Program-made: the position numbers and the translations under genes | NCBI GenBank assembly: GCA_947630715.1 | Contig: CANRIP010000006.1 | Span: forward strand, 33,694 to 97,693 | Source of the DNA: an uncultured Acetatifactor sp. | Lineage (GTDB): Bacteria > Bacillota > Clostridia > Lachnospirales > Lachnospiraceae | Length of the DNA stretch: 64,000 nt | Reading direction: 5' to 3' | Notes under the pieces: generated by a model | Databases searched by the model: none | What the model saw: the letters and a program-made list of their open reading frames with translations, nothing else | What the model was told of the DNA's origin: nothing | Shown: piece by piece, positions 41,640 through 50,187 of the stretch | Position numbering within the stretch: position 1 is the stretch's first letter | Layout of the letters: each line of letters opens with the position of its first letter

Positions 41640-43415
41640 ATGAGAAAGAAGCTGAAGAAATTAATGACGTTTCTTCTGACCGGCGTAATGATGTTTGCTA
41701 CGCTGGGTCTGCCGGTTTCCGCAGAGGGCGAAGAATATGAGATGTTTATCGCCATCGGCGCCGATCTGGCGGAGGATGGGGACTGGGGACTCCAGTATTA
41801 CGGAGACGGCGCTGCATCCAACGCCGGCGACATTGTCACGTCCAACGCGAAGGTGAAGGTGGGCGACACCGTGACCATCGGCCTGACCATGCCTTCTCCC
41901 GTGTTGAAGACCTACTTTGTGGCTCCCGTTCTGGTGGCTGAGGGCGTTGGAAACCTCGACTACACCATCGACAGCATCAAGCTGGACGGGGAGGACGTGC
42001 TGGCAGACGTGAATCTGGCTGCCGGAGACGCTTTCTGGTATGAAGGCACCGGCGATTACACCGACAAGCAGGCTGTGCGCCTGGCCGGCGGCTACAACGA
42101 GTGGGGCACCAAGTACATGGCTGAGGCTCCTGCGGGCTTTACCACCATCGAGTACACCATCACCTTAAACGGCATCGAGTTCGGCGCGCCCGAGGGAGAG
42201 CTGGTTCCCAGCACTGAGAGCTACGACGCTTTCATCGCCATCGGCGGCGACAAGGATGAGGCGGATGACTGGCTCCTGTCATATCCCGGCGATACCGCAG
42301 GCATCACCGCCACCACCGGCACCATCAAAAACGGTGAGACCACCACACTGACCCTGGAGTTTGAAAAACCTGTGCTCAACGTGTGGTACATGGCTCCCTG
42401 CGTGATCTTCCCCAACGGGGACGCAGGACAGGTTTCCGATCAGAGTACCTTTGACATCAAGCTCTATATCGACGATGAGGAAGTGGACATCGACATGACG
42501 GCAGGTGCTTCCTGCTGGGCAGAGGCAACCGGCGACTATTCGCAGGATCAGTGCCTGCGCCTGGCCGGCGGCTACAACGAGTGGGGCACCCAGTACATTG
42601 CCGAGCCTTCCGGTTTCACCAAGGTGACCTATGAGATCACTCCCAACATTCTGCTGGCTCCCGTGGAGGAGGTTCCCCAGTTTGAGTTTGATCCCAACGG
42701 AACCTATCACGCATATCTGGGCGTACAGACCCCTACCTGGCTGTTCCGTAACGCCTGGAACGACGCTACCTACGGCCGCGATGTGGACGGCGGCGCATAC
42801 TTCGGCGAAATGGGCTTTGCCGAGAGCGACTGGCAGCCCCAGGGCGGTACCTTTACAGACGTGGAGATCACTGGAAACGGCACTTACACCGTAGCGCTGA
42901 ACGGCTTTGATTTCTCCGGTACCTTTAACGACCAGCCCATCCTGGGTAGCGACGGCACCTTTAACCTGTTGTTCGTATCTACGGATCTGCCCAGAAACGA
43001 TGCCGTAGTCATCTCCAACGTCGTGTTAAAGATGGACGGCAAGGAGATTACCACGCAGGAGACGCCTTTCCTGGATCCCGATCAGAAGGAGACCCAGAGC
43101 ATCCTGCTGGCCAACATCTGGAACAGTGATATCACTGCGCTTCCCTACTACGCAGCTCCCACCAGCAGCATCGAGATAAGCTTTGACGTGTCCGGCTTTG
43201 CAAACGATGCCGCTCCTCAGGAGGCTCCCGCAGAGGATGCGCAGGAAGACCAGGCCCAGGAATCTGACGAGGGCACGGCGCCCGCCGACGAGACCGCCGC
43301 ACCCGCAGAGGAGGGAGGATCTTCCCTTTCTCCCGTGGTGATCGTAGTCATCGTGGTAGTGGTGGCTGCTGTGGTTGCCTGCGCGGTTGTGGCTGTTAAA
43401 AAGAAGAAACAGTAA
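41640..43415 (+). CDS. surface-anchored repeat protein, probable carbohydrate-binding
   Basis: A 591-residue exported protein. A signal peptide (about residues 1-28, ending VSA) is followed by two homologous domains of about 160 residues (near 32-185 and 194-350), each containing RLAGGYNEWGT and a beta-rich layout. A third, different beta domain (about 355-545) contains FTDVEITGNGTYTVALNGFD. An acidic Pro/Glu/Ala linker, one transmembrane helix and a KKKKQ tail anchor it; there is no LPXTG. The third domain resembles the C-terminal domain of the GH5 enzyme at 50188-51969. With the adjacent sugar transporter this suggests glycan capture at the surface. Codon use is of the highly expressed kind. 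A strong terminator follows. Confidence 0.75.
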   Translation: MRKKLKKLMTFLLTGVMMFATLGLPVSAEGEEYEMFIAIGADLAEDGDWGLQYYGDGAASNAGDIVTSNAKVKVGDTVTIGLTMPSPVLKTYFVAPVLVAEGVGNLDYTIDSIKLDGEDVLADVNLAAGDAFWYEGTGDYTDKQAVRLAGGYNEWGTKYMAEAPAGFTTIEYTITLNGIEFGAPEGELVPSTESYDAFIAIGGDKDEADDWLLSYPGDTAGITATTGTIKNGETTTLTLEFEKPVLNVWYMAPCVIFPNGDAGQVSDQSTFDIKLYIDDEEVDIDMTAGASCWAEATGDYSQDQCLRLAGGYNEWGTQYIAEPSGFTKVTYEITPNILLAPVEEVPQFEFDPNGTYHAYLGVQTPTWLFRNAWNDATYGRDVDGGAYFGEMGFAESDWQPQGGTFTDVEITGNGTYTVALNGFDFSGTFNDQPILGSDGTFNLLFVSTDLPRNDAVVISNVVLKMDGKEITTQETPFLDPDQKETQSILLANIWNSDITALPYYAAPTSSIEISFDVSGFANDAAPQEAPAEDAQEDQAQESDEGTAPADETAAPAEEGGSSLSPVVIVVIVVVVAAVVACAVVAVKKKKQ

Positions 43416-43444
43416 GACTTGGCCGGTTCAGAAAGAGCCAGGTA

Positions 43445-43458
43445 AGCGTTTCAACGCT
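43445..43458. promoter_or_regulatory. possible LacI-type operator palindrome
   Basis: AGCGTT-TC-AACGCT is a perfect 6-bp inverted repeat resembling a LacI/CcpA-family operator, between the surface protein gene and its terminator. It might equally be part of the transcript hairpin. Confidence 0.3.
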
Positions 43459-43472
43459 GCATCAGGCTTTCA

Positions 43473-43504
43473 GGGCGGAAGAAATTTCTTTCTTCCGCCC
43501 TTTT
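43473..43504 (+). terminator. rho-independent terminator after the surface protein gene
   Basis: GGGCGGAAGAAA (43473-43484) pairs with TTTCTTCCGCCC (43489-43500) and ends in TTTT. It probably gives partial termination between the abundant surface protein and the transporter genes. Confidence 0.9.
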
Positions 43505-43638
43505 CATGTGCAAAAAATTAGTGTATTTTCGGTGAAATTATTGAGGTGTCTTTTCAAAAATCCTTCCGGTATAATGTAGACAGCATCATAATCGTCCTTA
43601 CTGTGTGCTTTTGTAAGGCAAAATAAGGGAGGTAGAGG

Positions 43639-45093
43639 ATGAGTAACACAAAGACAGGCGCAGGAAAGACAGCCGACTATCTTTACTATGTGGTGCGCAT
43701 TGCAACCCTGGTCATGGTGGTCATAGCTTTCTTCCCGCAGTTGAACCCGGCTAAGATCTGTGAGTTTGTGAATAAGAACATGTCGCTTTTCACGTCGGGG
43801 GTTTCCTATGGCGGACTGACGAAGGAATGCGGCAGGGCGTTCCGGCAGGGCTGGATCCAGGAGTCCAGTTTCCGGCTGCTGTTCGCATCCAGCATGATTT
43901 CCTGTATCGGCATTGCCCTGGCGGTGGTAAACGGGTGCATGTCCATCGGCAATGTGAAGTTTAAGAGGCTTGGCAACTGGTTCGGCATCGCCGGGACGGT
44001 GCTGGAGCTGGGAGGTATGGCAGGTATCTACAACGCCTACACCCAGGTTGCTGCTACGGATCACCCGGACAGGGTCATTCCCAGTCTGCCCGCTTTTCAG
44101 ATGGGACTGTTTCTGACACTGGCAGTTTTGGTGCTGGTCTGCACAGTGGTCATACAGTTGCTTCTGCCAAAGGCCCGGCCCGAGGATCAATATGAGATGG
44201 AGTCCAAGTATAAGCTGTTTCTGATGTTTATGCCCTTTGCGGCGCTGGCCTTCGTGTTCAGCTACCTGCCCCTGTACGGATGGCGGTACGCCTTCTATAA
44301 CTATGAATCCGGCGGCACGTTAAGCAGGGACAATTTCGTGGGCTTCCAGTGGTTTACTATGCTCTTTGAGAACGCGGCCACCAGACAGGATATCGTGAGA
44401 GTGCTGCGCAACACCCTGGCCATGAGCGGTTTAGGGATCGCTACCAGTTGGTGCGCCATGGCTTTTGCCATCTTCCTGTCGGAGATCAAGAACAGCCATG
44501 TGAGACGGTTCGTGCAGACATTCACCACTATCCCCAACTTTATCAGTTGGGTGCTGGTGTATGCCATCGCCTTTGCCATCTTCTCCACCGACGGTTTCTT
44601 AAGCGGCATCATGCAGAATATGGGCGTCTGGGACGCGGGGAGGAATCTGCTGCAGGATCCCAGCCACATGTGGCTGAAGATGCTGGCCTGGGGCATGTGG
44701 AAGGGCATCGGCTGGAGCGCCATCATCTATATAGCGGGCATCTCCGGCATCGACCAGCAGCTCTATGAGGCGGCCACCGTGGACGGCGCGGGACGTTTCC
44801 AGAAGATGTGGCACATCACCGTGCCCGGACTGATTCCCACCTACATGGTCATGCTGCTCATGTCCATCGCCGGTATCTTAAGCAACGGCATGGATCAGTA
44901 TATGGTCTTCGAGAACGCCATGAACACGGACACGATTACCGTGCTGGATCTGTATGTGTATAAATTGGGTATTGTGGGAGGCGCGATTCCTCTCTCCACC
45001 ATGATCGGCATGGTGAAATCCTTGATCAGCGTTGTCCTGCTCTTTGCCGCCAACAGTATCTCCAAGCTGCTGCGCGGTGAGAGTATCGTTTAA
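43639..45093 (+). CDS. CUT1-type ABC permease (LplB/YteP-like) with extra N-terminal domain
   Basis: A 484-residue sugar permease. The C-terminal 300 residues are an ordinary LplB-type permease: MESKYKLFLMFMPFAALAF, then the EAA loop YEAATVDGAGRFQKMWHITVP. The first 185 residues are additional and contain four predicted transmembrane helices (near 15-35, 78-100, 114-134 and 152-174), which is not usual in this family. GGGAGGTAGAGG precedes the ATG. It forms an operon with the next permease, the binding protein and YesL. As in most CUT1 systems no ATPase gene is present; a shared MsmX-like ATPase is expected elsewhere. Confidence 0.9.
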   Translation: MSNTKTGAGKTADYLYYVVRIATLVMVVIAFFPQLNPAKICEFVNKNMSLFTSGVSYGGLTKECGRAFRQGWIQESSFRLLFASSMISCIGIALAVVNGCMSIGNVKFKRLGNWFGIAGTVLELGGMAGIYNAYTQVAATDHPDRVIPSLPAFQMGLFLTLAVLVLVCTVVIQLLLPKARPEDQYEMESKYKLFLMFMPFAALAFVFSYLPLYGWRYAFYNYESGGTLSRDNFVGFQWFTMLFENAATRQDIVRVLRNTLAMSGLGIATSWCAMAFAIFLSEIKNSHVRRFVQTFTTIPNFISWVLVYAIAFAIFSTDGFLSGIMQNMGVWDAGRNLLQDPSHMWLKMLAWGMWKGIGWSAIIYIAGISGIDQQLYEAATVDGAGRFQKMWHITVPGLIPTYMVMLLMSIAGILSNGMDQYMVFENAMNTDTITVLDLYVYKLGIVGGAIPLSTMIGMVKSLISVVLLFAANSISKLLRGESIV

Positions 45094-45107
45094 GGAGGTG
45101 ACGGAAA

Positions 45108-46076
45108 ATGGCGAAGACAACTCAGGAAAAATTAGACGAGAAGGCGGAGAAACTCTATTATAAGAAACACAAAAAAAGGTACCGCTACACGGCGGGAGAC
45201 ATCGTATTCAGCATACTGAACTACACCTTTTTCATCGTGTTCACCCTATGCTGCGTGTTCCCCTTTTATTACCTGTTTATCAACACCATCTCGGACAACG
45301 AGCTGGTGAGCAGGGCGGCCATCAACTTTATCCCCAGGGGCATCCACTTTGAGAACTACGCGAACCTGTTCCATGCAGGGGAGGTGGGGCAGGCCTTCCT
45401 GGTCTCCATTTCCCGGACGGTTATCGGCACCACTTTAATGGTGGCGGCCTCCGCTTTGGCAGGGTATCTGGTGACCAAGCAGAACATGTGGCACCGCAAG
45501 TTCTGGTACCGGTTCCTGGTGGTGACCATGTACTTTAACGCGGGCACCATTCCCTGGTATCTGAACATGTCCATGCTGGGACTGACCAATAACTTCCTGG
45601 CCTACATCATCCCCGGCATTGTGGCGCCCTACAATATCATCCTGGTAAAGACCTATGTGGAGTCCATTCCCGCGGAGCTGGAGGAGAGCGCCTTTATGGA
45701 CGGAGCGGGATACTTCACCATCTTCCGGCGGATCATCCTGCCTCTGTGCAAGCCCATTCTGGCCACCATCGCCATCTTTGGCGCGGTGGGCCATTGGAAT
45801 TCCTTTACAGATTCCCTGATCCTGATGCAGAACGCGCCGGAGCTCTTTACCCTGCAGCACAGGCTGTATCTGTATCTGAACACTACTTCCAATCTGGGGG
45901 CGCTCTTTGAGGGCGGCGCATCCTCGGTGTCGGAGGGGGTGATTCAGAGCGCCTTAAATTCCAAGGTGATCAAGTACACCATCTCCATGGTGTCCATCAT
46001 CCCGATCCTGCTGGTGTATCCCTTCATGCAGCGGTATTTTGAGAAAGGTATCATGTTGGGCGCCGTTAAGGGCTGA
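45108..46076 (+). CDS. CUT1-type ABC permease (YtcP/AraQ-like)
   Basis: A 322-residue permease with six transmembrane helices and the EAA loop ELEESAFMDGAGYFTIFRRIILP. The N-terminus is cytoplasmic and basic (KLYYKKHKKRYRYTAGD). AAGGAGGTGACGG, overlapping the end of the previous gene, is the ribosome binding site. It is the second half of the permease heterodimer. Confidence 0.93.
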   Translation: MAKTTQEKLDEKAEKLYYKKHKKRYRYTAGDIVFSILNYTFFIVFTLCCVFPFYYLFINTISDNELVSRAAINFIPRGIHFENYANLFHAGEVGQAFLVSISRTVIGTTLMVAASALAGYLVTKQNMWHRKFWYRFLVVTMYFNAGTIPWYLNMSMLGLTNNFLAYIIPGIVAPYNIILVKTYVESIPAELEESAFMDGAGYFTIFRRIILPLCKPILATIAIFGAVGHWNSFTDSLILMQNAPELFTLQHRLYLYLNTTSNLGALFEGGASSVSEGVIQSALNSKVIKYTISMVSIIPILLVYPFMQRYFEKGIMLGAVKG

Positions 46077-46103
46077 CCCGCATCATATAAAGGAGGAAAA
46101 GCA

Positions 46104-47846
46104 ATGATAAAAATGAAAAAGTTTCTTGCAGGCGCCATGGCCGCCGTCCTGATGGCAGGAACGCTTGCCGGCTGCGGAGGCGGAGGCGGTAACGGTGACG
46201 GAAGCGGGGGAGGAAACGCCGACAGCGGCGATCTGGTAACTCTGACCGTCTTCAGCGAGAGGGCAAACTATTCCGGCGAGATGCAGGGCTGGTTTGCCAA
46301 GATCCTGGCGGATAAGTTCAACGTAAAGTTCAATATCATCCCTTCCGGCGAAGGCGTGTTTGATACGCGTATGGTGGCCGGGGATCTGGGCGATATCATC
46401 GTCTGGGGCTCCGACGATTCCAACTACCAGCGGGCGGTGGAGGAGGGGATGCTCCTGGACTGGGAGGAGGATAACATTCTGCAGGAGTACGGCCCTTATA
46501 TGTGGGAGCATCTGCAGGACGCCTTTGAAAAGAATAAGCAGGTGTCCGCCCAGAAGGATGATGAGGGAAACGTGATTTCCGCAGACACTATCTATGGTTT
46601 TGCGGCCAGCGCCGCGGCCAGCCCCCAGAGCCACGACGCTTTCCTGTACACCTGGGACATCCGCTGGGATCTGTATAAGCAGCTTGGCTACCCTAAGGTG
46701 GACAACCTGGACGACCTGATGGACGTGCTGGAGGATATGCAGGAGCTGTGCCCCACCGACGACAAGGGCAACAAGACCTACGCCATGTCCCTCTGGCCGG
46801 ACTGGGACGGCAACATGGTGATGTATGTCAAGAGTATGGCCACCGCCTACTATGGCTATGACGAGTTCGGTTTCGGCCATTACAACGTGACCAACGGCGA
46901 ATATTACGATGCGCTGTCCGATGGGAGTCCCTATCTGGAGATGCTGGCATGGTTCAACGAGCTGTACCGCAGGGGACTGCTGGATCCCGACTCCATGACC
47001 CAGACTTACAACGAGATGATCGCCAAGGTGCAGAACGGCGGCGTATTGTTCTCCATCTTTAACTATGCGGGCAGCCAGGGCTTTAACAACCAGGCCCACT
47101 ACGACAAGGATCAGATCATGATGAGCTTAAAGCCCACCCAGGCGGTTCCCATCGTGTACGGCTTAAGTTCCATGGGAGGAAACCAGCCCTGGAGCATCGG
47201 CGCCAAGACCCAGTATCCCGAGCTCTGCATGGAGATCCTGGACTGGCTGTGCACACCTGAGGGACGTCTGACCATCGACTACGGCCCCAAGGGTCTCTGC
47301 TGGGACTATGACGAGAACGGAAAGACCTATCTGACCGAGTTCGGCCTGACCTGCGTGGAGGACAGAACCACTGTGATGCCCGAGGAATGGGGCGGCAAGA
47401 CCTTTAATGACGGCGCTTTCCAGCCCAACCAGATCACCTGGGCGCCTATGGACACCAACCCGGAATCCGGCGAGCCTTATAACAGAGAGTACTGGGCAAG
47501 TTTCCAGGTGCCCGAGGGACGCTGCCCGGCGGAAGTGGACTGGAGAGAGTATACAGGCTGCACCGCTGTGACGGAGTATCTGGAGAATAACGATTATGTG
47601 GTGGATGTGGTCACCACCTATTCGGCGACGGAGCAGGATGATGCGCTGGAGACGAAATGGAGTCAGGTGGCAACCTGTATTAAGGATTACAGTTGGAGAG
47701 CTATCTATGCGGAGACGGAGGAGGAGTTTGACCAGATCGTCAAGGAGATGTATGGCAAGGCAATGTCCTACGGTTACCGTGAATGCGTAGAATACCAGCG
47801 GAATGAGGCTGCCAGAAAGAACGCTTTGCAGGAGCCTCTCAGATAA
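46104..47846 (+). CDS. extracellular sugar-binding lipoprotein of the CUT1 transporter
   Basis: A 580-residue LplA/LipO-type solute-binding lipoprotein: signal peptide, lipobox LAGC, Gly/Asn-rich linker, and a large family 1 binding fold with VTLTVFSERANYSGEMQGWF, MVAGDLGDIIVWGSDD and the C-terminal VKEMYGKAMSYGYRECVEYQ. The size suits an oligosaccharide rather than a monosaccharide. AAAGGAGG precedes the ATG. Operon partner of both permeases; aromatic-rich segments (DWEEDN, YTWDIRWDLYKQ) fit stacking on sugar rings. Confidence 0.9.
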   Translation: MIKMKKFLAGAMAAVLMAGTLAGCGGGGGNGDGSGGGNADSGDLVTLTVFSERANYSGEMQGWFAKILADKFNVKFNIIPSGEGVFDTRMVAGDLGDIIVWGSDDSNYQRAVEEGMLLDWEEDNILQEYGPYMWEHLQDAFEKNKQVSAQKDDEGNVISADTIYGFAASAAASPQSHDAFLYTWDIRWDLYKQLGYPKVDNLDDLMDVLEDMQELCPTDDKGNKTYAMSLWPDWDGNMVMYVKSMATAYYGYDEFGFGHYNVTNGEYYDALSDGSPYLEMLAWFNELYRRGLLDPDSMTQTYNEMIAKVQNGGVLFSIFNYAGSQGFNNQAHYDKDQIMMSLKPTQAVPIVYGLSSMGGNQPWSIGAKTQYPELCMEILDWLCTPEGRLTIDYGPKGLCWDYDENGKTYLTEFGLTCVEDRTTVMPEEWGGKTFNDGAFQPNQITWAPMDTNPESGEPYNREYWASFQVPEGRCPAEVDWREYTGCTAVTEYLENNDYVVDVVTTYSATEQDDALETKWSQVATCIKDYSWRAIYAETEEEFDQIVKEMYGKAMSYGYRECVEYQRNEAARKNALQEPLR

Positions 47847-47923
47847 AAGAAAACGGTGAGACTCATAGAACAACAGGAGGCAGCCCATAGGGCGGCCCCT
47901 TCTGAAAGAAAGGATATCCTGCC

Positions 47924-48544
47924 ATGAAATTTTTCAGCGCGGACGGCCCATTATACAGGTTCTTTTCCAGACTGTGGGATGTGATCGTGTTAAATTTTCT
48001 ATGGCTTTTGTGCTGTATTCCCATAGTGACCTTCGGGGCCTCCACGGTGGCTGTGTTCAGTGTGACCTTAAAGATGGCGGACGAGACGGAAGGATATGTG
48101 GGACGGCAGTTTTTCAAGGCCTTTAAGGTGAATTTAAAGCAGGGGATCCCTCTGGGGCTGCTGGCGCTGTTCTGTGCCTATGTGGTGTATCTGGATTTTG
48201 AGTTGTTCCGGGCCATAGAGGACGGGCCCATGATCTTTTTGATCTTCGGGATCCTGGCCATCGGAGTGTTCGGGGCCGCGTTCCTTTACGCTTTTGCCTT
48301 AAGCGCCCGGTATGAAAACACGCTGCTCAACACCTTAAAGAACTCCGTCAGAATCACCTGCCGGTTCTTTGGGCGTACCCTGATCCTGGTGGCGGTGCTG
48401 GTCATCGAGGCGCTTGTGTTTCTGTTTAACACCACCACGTTCTTTATCGGTATCCTGGTGGGGCCGGTGTGCCTGATGTATACGGTAAGCGGCATGGCGC
48501 TGCCGCTGTTCCGGGAGATCGAGCGGGAGAATCAGGGAGAATAA
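47924..48544 (+). CDS. YesL-family (DUF624) membrane protein
   Basis: A 206-residue membrane protein with five predicted helices. The YesL pattern is clear: MKFFSADGPLYRFFSRLWDV, NFLWLLCCIPIVTFGASTVA and the C-terminal FREIERE. YesL genes accompany YesM/YesN and CUT1 sugar transporters in Bacillus and clostridia; the biochemical role is not known. A bidirectional terminator follows directly. Confidence 0.92.
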   Translation: MKFFSADGPLYRFFSRLWDVIVLNFLWLLCCIPIVTFGASTVAVFSVTLKMADETEGYVGRQFFKAFKVNLKQGIPLGLLALFCAYVVYLDFELFRAIEDGPMIFLIFGILAIGVFGAAFLYAFALSARYENTLLNTLKNSVRITCRFFGRTLILVAVLVIEALVFLFNTTTFFIGILVGPVCLMYTVSGMALPLFREIERENQGE

Positions 48545-48548
48545 AAAG

Positions 48549-48581
48549 GAACCGGGCCGTCAGGTGGCCCGGTTCTTTTTT
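48549..48581. terminator. bidirectional terminator between yesL-like and yesN-like genes
   Basis: GAACCGGGCC (48549-48558) pairs perfectly with GGCCCGGTTC (48566-48575), with T-runs on both strands. The last codons and stop of the convergent yesN-like gene lie inside the stem. Confidence 0.95.
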
Positions 48582-50113
48582 CGGAATTCCGCAGGACTCT
48601 GTCCCATGTATTTTTTGAACTTGATATGAAAATAGTCCACGTTTCGATAGCCTACCTTCTCGGCGATGCTGTACACCTTCATGTCTTCCTTCAGCAAAAG
48701 CTCCTTGGATTTTTCGATGCGGACATGATCCACGTAGGAGTTGAAGTTTTCCCCCATGCGCTTTGAAAAAATCTTGCCCAGATAAGAACTGTTGTACCCA
48801 AAGAGGGGCGCGATGCTTTCCAGGGTGATGTTGCCGGCGTAGTTGTGGTTGATATAATGGAGAATGTCGTCCAGCACGCTGTCTCTGGAAAAATTGCCGA
48901 TGGCGCCCATGACCATCTCGGCCTGCTCCGTAAAATACCGCAGGATCTGGTACAGATAGCGGCTGTCCTCCAGGGTGCGGATGAGAGTCCCGTTGCCCGC
49001 GAAGGGGATAGCCTCCTGGCCGTAGAGATAGTTGATCCGCTCCTTCACCCGCAGCAGCAGATCCGTGAGAAAGAGCCGGATGGAAGGGATGGGGTCGGAG
49101 GCGTCGTTCAGCCTGAGGCGCAGTTCCTCCAGAGTTTCGGAAAAGAGGTTGCGGTTGAAGGACTGGATGTAGTTGACCAGCCGATCCGCGTATTCTTCCA
49201 GAACCGTGTCATTGAGAAAAGGTTTCTGCTCCCTTACGGGGGGGTGAATTTCGTTTCCTAACGTGTGCTGGCCTTCCTCGCAGAAGAAACGGCGGGAGAG
49301 AAACAGCTCCGCATCCCTGTACGAGAGGGGGATGTCCTCCAGGGAGTTTACGCACCGCCCGTAGGTGAGGAACAGGGAATCCAGGGGAGAATCCTTCTGG
49401 GGCCGTCTGTCGCCGCGGTAGCGTTCCAAAAGATCGTTAAACTTCTGGATGGCAAACTCTCCCTTCAGCAGAACGACCTCCCGATCTTGCTGCGTCACGC
49501 TGTCATAGGAGTGATTGTCCTGGTTGGCCACCCGGAGCAGATCGGAGAAACGGCAGGCGATGCCGGTATCCCCGCTGCCGTAGCGCTCGTAGATGACCAC
49601 CTGATACACCGGGGCTTTCAGCCGGTATTCCTCCGGATCCAGCCGGGTGAGATCGGCGTTTCCTGTGAGCAGATCCTGAAGGATCCGGTCATGAGCCATC
49701 CGGTGGTAGTGTTCCGCCGCGTCCGTGGCGGCCTTTGTCTGATCCAGCCGAAGGCGGATCCGGTTCAGGGTTTCCTGGAGTATGTCCTCGTCGATTGGCT
49801 TGGTCAGATAGTCCCGGACTTCATAACGGATGGCCTCTCTGGCGTAGTCGAACTCGGCGTAGCCGCTGATCAGGATAAACTGTCCCTCAAAGCCCTCCCG
49901 GCGCACCTGTCGGATGACATCCAGTCCCATCAGGCCGGGCATACGGATATCCATGAGCACCACATCGGGCCTCAGAGAGAGAATTTTCTGCCGTGCCTGC
50001 TCTCCGGTGGCGGCCTCCCCTATCATGGAAAAACCCAGCGCTTCCCAGTCCAGGAGACACTTGATGCCATCGCGGATTGTCTTTTCGTCATCTGCGATCA
50101 GTATGCTGTACAT
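48560..50113 (-). CDS. YesN-type response regulator with AraC DNA-binding domain
   Basis: A 517-residue regulator. The receiver domain (about residues 1-120) has the acidic pocket DDE, phospho-acceptor Asp in VVLMDIRMPG and the Lys in LTKPID. A long middle region is of the YesN type, and the C-terminal 100 residues are two AraC helix-turn-helices (LESIAPLFGYNSSYLGKIF and VYSIAEKVGYRNVDYFHIKF). AAAGGAG precedes the ATG. It is the likely partner of the YesM-type kinase at 39730-41520 and would control the transporter, surface protein and GH5 genes. Confidence 0.92.
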   Translation of the reverse strand: MYSILIADDEKTIRDGIKCLLDWEALGFSMIGEAATGEQARQKILSLRPDVVLMDIRMPGLMGLDVIRQVRREGFEGQFILISGYAEFDYAREAIRYEVRDYLTKPIDEDILQETLNRIRLRLDQTKAATDAAEHYHRMAHDRILQDLLTGNADLTRLDPEEYRLKAPVYQVVIYERYGSGDTGIACRFSDLLRVANQDNHSYDSVTQQDREVVLLKGEFAIQKFNDLLERYRGDRRPQKDSPLDSLFLTYGRCVNSLEDIPLSYRDAELFLSRRFFCEEGQHTLGNEIHPPVREQKPFLNDTVLEEYADRLVNYIQSFNRNLFSETLEELRLRLNDASDPIPSIRLFLTDLLLRVKERINYLYGQEAIPFAGNGTLIRTLEDSRYLYQILRYFTEQAEMVMGAIGNFSRDSVLDDILHYINHNYAGNITLESIAPLFGYNSSYLGKIFSKRMGENFNSYVDHVRIEKSKELLLKEDMKVYSIAEKVGYRNVDYFHIKFKKYMGQSPAEFRKKNRAT

Positions 50114-50187
50114 GCCGACTCCTTTCTTTTGACTGGTTTTATTATAAGGTTCTGCGGCGGGTTTGTCAAATTTCTCAAATCCGGCTA

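Noticed and set aside
43441-43460. Strong cre (CcpA) site
   Set aside because: The sequence differs from the consensus at several fixed positions and lies before a terminator rather than at a promoter; listed only as a weak operator-like palindrome.
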